From JBDLSY01 sp041170585 (GTDB lineage Bacteria > Pseudomonadota > Gammaproteobacteria > Burkholderiales > Burkholderiaceae_C): a stretch of DNA of 64,000 nt. Under the pieces are notes generated by a model. It saw only the letters and a program-made list of their open reading frames with translations, was not told the origin of the DNA and did not search any database. Positions within the stretch are counted from its first letter, which is position 1, and each line of letters opens with the position of its first letter. Positions 61,247 through 64,000 of this stretch are shown in pieces. The translations under genes were made by a program, and so were the position numbers. The stretch spans positions 1-64,000 of the forward strand of contig JBEDNN010000010.1 of the NCBI GenBank assembly GCA_041170585.1, given 5' to 3'.

Positions 61247-62224
61247 CTATACTAAAAATGTTGCTGCCGCACGGGTTAATCGGTCAGTAACGCCCGCCCA
61301 TTCAGCGCTACTAGGAATCGGTTCTACCACAATCTCATCATAGCCCATAGTGTCTAAATGGCGTAAAGTAGCATACAGTTGCTGGGCATAGTGTATAGCA
61401 TCATTAGGCATAGCCTGATAATGAGTCGCCAATACTGTACTAGGTGAACGCCCCATCAATACAACACGAGTGTGTAAAGTATCCACTATATCAGTAGTAC
61501 ATAAGCGAATAGGTGTTTTAGGGGCATAATGTGCCATTAAACTACCTGATACACGTGGCTTATTTGATGAATGGGTTATATCATTTGCAACGGCTAATCC
61601 TGTGGTACGCGTAATATCAGTAGGTGTAATTAAACCATGGCGTAAAATACGCGGCTTTGCTTTCGTACAATCAATAATCGTAGATTCAATACCAATTTCA
61701 CAAGCCCCACCGTCTAAAATGAACAGTTCATCATTAAGATGCATAAATTCAGCATATACATGGTGTGCGGTCGTTGGGCTAACACAACCAAACTGATTCG
61801 CACTGGGGGCAGCAACACCGTATATATTTAATTGATGGCATACAGTCAATAACTGTTGGGCGACAGGGTGACTGGGGCAACGCAGTGCAACGGTGTCTTG
61901 ATGCCCAGTAATAAAGTCGCCAACGTGTTGGGTTCTAGGTAAAACAACGGTACACGCACCAGGCCAAAACGCTTTCATTAACTGATAAGCATAGTTTGGA
62001 ATGTCCTTTGCCCATAAAGTAACCTCTGCTTGAGGTGCTAAATGCACAATTAACGGGTGATTACTGGGGCGATTTTTAGCACAGTAAACTTTTGCAATAG
62101 CATCAGGACAATTTGCATCAGCTGCCAAACCATAAACTGTTTCTGTAGGCAAACCGATAATTTTACCTGCCGCAATAGCAGCAGCAGCAAGGCTTATATT
62201 ATGAGGCGTAGAGGCAAAAATCAT
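61247..62224 (-). CDS. tsaC: L-threonylcarbamoyladenylate synthase (Sua5/TsaC type)
   Basis: Makes threonylcarbamoyl-AMP for the t6A modification of tRNAs that read ANN codons. The 325-residue length is that of Sua5, with a YrdC domain (1-200) and a C-terminal Sua5 domain, rather than the short TsaC. Motifs: GKIIGLPTETVYGLAADA (about 20-37), KNRPSNHPLIVHL, WPGACTVVLPR, ALRCPSHPVAQQLL, APSANQFGCVSPTTA, IESTIIDCT..ILRHG, then GSLMAHYAPKTPIRL and the C-terminal GYDEIVVEP. Located 10 bp downstream of the methyltransferase gene on the same strand. Confidence 0.94.
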   Translation of the reverse strand: MIFASTPHNISLAAAAIAAGKIIGLPTETVYGLAADANCPDAIAKVYCAKNRPSNHPLIVHLAPQAEVTLWAKDIPNYAYQLMKAFWPGACTVVLPRTQHVGDFITGHQDTVALRCPSHPVAQQLLTVCHQLNIYGVAAPSANQFGCVSPTTAHHVYAEFMHLNDELFILDGGACEIGIESTIIDCTKAKPRILRHGLITPTDITRTTGLAVANDITHSSNKPRVSGSLMAHYAPKTPIRLCTTDIVDTLHTRVVLMGRSPSTVLATHYQAMPNDAIHYAQQLYATLRHLDTMGYDEIVVEPIPSSAEWAGVTDRLTRAAATFLV

Positions 62225-62233
62225 AGGGTTATT

Positions 62234-63106
62234 TTATGATAAAAATCTAGGAGCCAATACACTTAAATGCGTATTCACTAATAAATCATTCAGTTGTTTT
62301 TTTGCTAATTGCATCATAGTACGTGTTGATTTTGAATCAAGGTTAGTGTGTTTTTTAGCAAGAATGAGTTCATTTTTTAGGCTATGTTCCCACCCCACCA
62401 ACTCGGTTACTGTAACTTGATAACCCGCAGCTTCTAATTGTAAACAACGTAAAACATTGGTTAAATGGCTACCAAATTCGCGTGTGTGCAAAGGTCGTTG
62501 CCACAATGAAGCCCACGAGTGAGTCGGTTTAACCGTAGATTGACGTAACAAAGCAGCCACTTCAGCTTGACAACAAGGAACTAGTACCATATAGGGTACT
62601 TGGCGTGCTAAACCAAAAGCAATGGCATCATCAGTGGCAGTGTTACAGGCATGTAAAGCGGTAACAATATGAACGTCCTTAGGCAATGTTTGTGTATCTA
62701 CGGCATGTGCGGTATCACCTAATATAAAGCCCATTCGTTTAAAGCCTAATAATTGTGCTAATGAGGCAGTAGCAGTAATTAAATCAGCTCGTGATTCTAT
62801 GCCCCATACACTGCCATTATTAGAGTCACCAAATAAAGCGTCGTACAATAAAAAGCCTAAGTAACTTTTTCCTGCCCCGTGATCCACTACATTGGGGGCA
62901 ATATTTTGTGCTCTAAGTTCAGCAATTAAAGGTTCAATAAATTGTAGTAAATGATTAACTTGTTTTAATTTACGGCGTGTATCTTGATTGAGTTTACCAT
63001 CAGCAGTTAATATGTGTAGATGCTTTAACAAATCGAGCGATTGTCCTTTACGCAATATATGGTCTAATGATTGAGTAGGACAAACAGTTTTTTTAGAGCG
63101 TTTCAT
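62234..63106 (-). CDS. SAM-dependent methyltransferase (Methyltransf_32-like)
   Basis: A 290-residue protein with a Rossmann methyltransferase fold. Motif I is VVDHGAGKSYLGFLLYDAL (about 77-95), then VWGIESRADLI with the acidic SAM-binding residue, and VTALHACNTATDDAIAFGLA (about 148). The PCC motif MVLVPCCQAEVAA is typical of the family that also includes eukaryotic METTL25-like proteins. An N-terminal helical region (about 1-70) precedes it. The substrate is unknown; RNA or protein are both possible. Closely followed by the Sua5-type gene, which may be co-transcribed. Confidence 0.8.
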   Translation of the reverse strand: MKRSKKTVCPTQSLDHILRKGQSLDLLKHLHILTADGKLNQDTRRKLKQVNHLLQFIEPLIAELRAQNIAPNVVDHGAGKSYLGFLLYDALFGDSNNGSVWGIESRADLITATASLAQLLGFKRMGFILGDTAHAVDTQTLPKDVHIVTALHACNTATDDAIAFGLARQVPYMVLVPCCQAEVAALLRQSTVKPTHSWASLWQRPLHTREFGSHLTNVLRCLQLEAAGYQVTVTELVGWEHSLKNELILAKKHTNLDSKSTRTMMQLAKKQLNDLLVNTHLSVLAPRFLS

Positions 63107-63191
63107 ACAACATATAGCATATTTAAGTGTAAAGTAAATTTATAAAATTATTAATAAAATTAAGTTTTATAACATCAGTAATAATTTTTCA

Positions 63192-63325
63192 GGTAATGTT
63201 CAAATAGCACTGATACAAAAAATTTAATACTTAAGAAGTAATTAGTAAAATCAATAAGTAATTAGTAAAATCAATAAGATAATATACCAACATAAATACT
63301 GTAAAAGTTAAAATTTAATTTTACC
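63192..63325 (-). repeat. MITE-like element B, copy 4 (overlaps the end of gshB)
   Basis: Reverse-orientation copy, 134 bp instead of 114 because an internal 20-bp segment (AAGTAATTAGTAAAATCAAT) is duplicated. Its outer end is slightly changed (GGTAAAATT for GGTAATGTT). It is flanked by TAATTTTTCA on both sides (63182-63191 and 63326-63335), a 10-bp direct repeat containing the expected 8-bp duplication. The gshB stop codon lies inside it. Confidence 0.88.
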
Positions 63326-64000
63326 TAATTTTTCAATATACATAGCTGCTACATCAAAACCGGTTTGGTCTTTAATTTCTACAAAACAAGTGGGACTGGT
63401 TACATTAATTTCAGTGAGTTTATCACCGATAATATCTAAGCCAATTAAAAATAGCCCCCGTCCTTGTACCGCGTGTGCAACACTACGGGCAATACGCCAA
63501 TCACTGTCGGTTAATGGCCGTGCTTCCGCCCGTCCACCAGCAGCTAAGTTACCACGAGTTTCACCTATTTGAGGAATCCGCGCCAAACAAAAAGGCACAG
63601 GTTCGCCACCAATCAGTAAAACACGCTTATCACCTTGAGTAATTTCAGGGAGATATTTTTGTGCCATAATTGTCTGCCGTCCCAGCTGTGTCAGCATTTC
63701 AATAATGACGTTGGTATTAAAATCATTCAACTTCACACGAAAAATACCTGTGCCACCCATACCATCTAAAGGTTTTAAGATAACATCTTTGTGTTCATAA
63801 ATAAATGCTTTTAATTGTACTGTGTCGCTACTTACCAATGTTGTAGGTGATAAATCTGGAAACTCTAAAATAGCTAATTTTTCAGGGTGGTCACGTAAGG
63901 CTTGACCACTGTTATATACCCGTGTGCCTTGTTGTTCTGCACGGCTTAATAAATGTGTAGCATAAAAATATTCTGTATCAAAGGGCGGGTCTTTACGCAT
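63308..64000 (-). CDS. gshB: Glutathione synthetase, C-terminal part (runs off the window)
   Basis: ATP-grasp enzyme that joins glycine to gamma-glutamylcysteine. The 230 residues seen cover the ATP-grasp part: MRKDPPFDTEYFYATHLL, DVILKPLDGMGGTGIFRVK, TIMAQKYLPEI..GDKRVLLIGG, and the metal-binding INVTSPTCFVEIKDQTG. The usual protein is about 315 residues, so roughly the first 85 lie beyond 64000; the Met at the window edge is internal. The last five residues (GKIKF) and stop come from an inserted B element. Reading across the reconstructed target, the original end would have been EKLLLML. Confidence 0.93.
   Translation of the reverse strand: MRKDPPFDTEYFYATHLLSRAEQQGTRVYNSGQALRDHPEKLAILEFPDLSPTTLVSSDTVQLKAFIYEHKDVILKPLDGMGGTGIFRVKLNDFNTNVIIEMLTQLGRQTIMAQKYLPEITQGDKRVLLIGGEPVPFCLARIPQIGETRGNLAAGGRAEARPLTDSDWRIARSVAHAVQGRGLFLIGLDIIGDKLTEINVTSPTCFVEIKDQTGFDVAAMYIEKLGKIKF

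Overview
This 64 kb window is chromosomal DNA from a low-GC proteobacterium, most likely a betaproteobacterium. The evidence is family-level: system II cytochrome c maturation (ccsA, resB), a PHA-granule phasin with a PhaR-like operator, the homodimeric-E1 pyruvate dehydrogenase set with a lipoyl domain fused to E3, sigma-32, GshB, ZapD/YacG and the order pilMNOPQ-aroK-aroB. The order or genus cannot be fixed from the sequence alone. Almost all genes are housekeeping; intergenic DNA is extremely AT-rich and full of short tandem repeats.

Layout: 0.3-1.3 kb zapD-yacG (cell division); 1.4-2.9 aspA; 3.2-6.7 ccsA, rpoH and hemB; 7.0-10.6 a membrane protein, resB and ampD; 10.7-11.0 a tRNA-Ala/Glu/Asp cluster; 11.1-11.7 phasin; 12.0-12.5 a chorismate-lyase-like protein; 12.5-21.2 a long minus-strand block (HI0933-type flavoprotein, bioF, bioD, bioA, an RNB-domain ribonuclease, a PfkB sugar/nucleoside kinase, a FixJ-type regulator); 21.7-27.2 pilMNOPQ (type IV pilus); 27.4-31.1 an Ig-like lipoprotein, aroK, aroB; 31.2-34.6 a shortened FAD/Fe-S oxidase and an enoyl-CoA hydratase-like protein; 34.8-39.5 a giant YhdP/AsmA-like protein; 39.6-42.5 a UDG-family protein, folA, gatB; 43.0-50.1 aceE-aceF-(secreted unknown)-lpdA; 50.3-53.1 an accessory insert with a cytosine-5 methyltransferase fused to an HpaII-like endonuclease and a coiled-coil PD-(D/E)XK nuclease-like protein; 53.4-57.0 ilvI-ilvH-ilvC with a possible structured leader; 57.2-61.1 an HscC-type Hsp70 and its membrane J-like partner; 61.2-64.0 tsaC/sua5, a methyltransferase and a partial gshB.

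The most unusual content is not a gene. Two families of short, transposase-free mobile elements are scattered between the genes. Family A is about 109 bp with GGyATTGCTACTT ends (3 copies). Family B is 114 bp with GGTAATGTT ends (4 full copies and one fragment). All four B copies and two of the three A copies have flanking direct repeats that can be read directly as 8-bp target duplications; the third A copy runs off the window edge. One B copy inserted into the very edge of an A copy, so their relative age can be read. Another B copy replaced the last residues of glutathione synthetase.

A second genome-wide theme is expansion of AT-rich microsatellites. Between genes the units are often 8, 11 or 13 bp. 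Inside genes they are multiples of three (9, 12, 21 bp) and add Asn/Ile/Thr-rich or heptad segments to otherwise conserved enzymes. The linker joining methyltransferase to endonuclease is itself one of these Asn-rich stretches.
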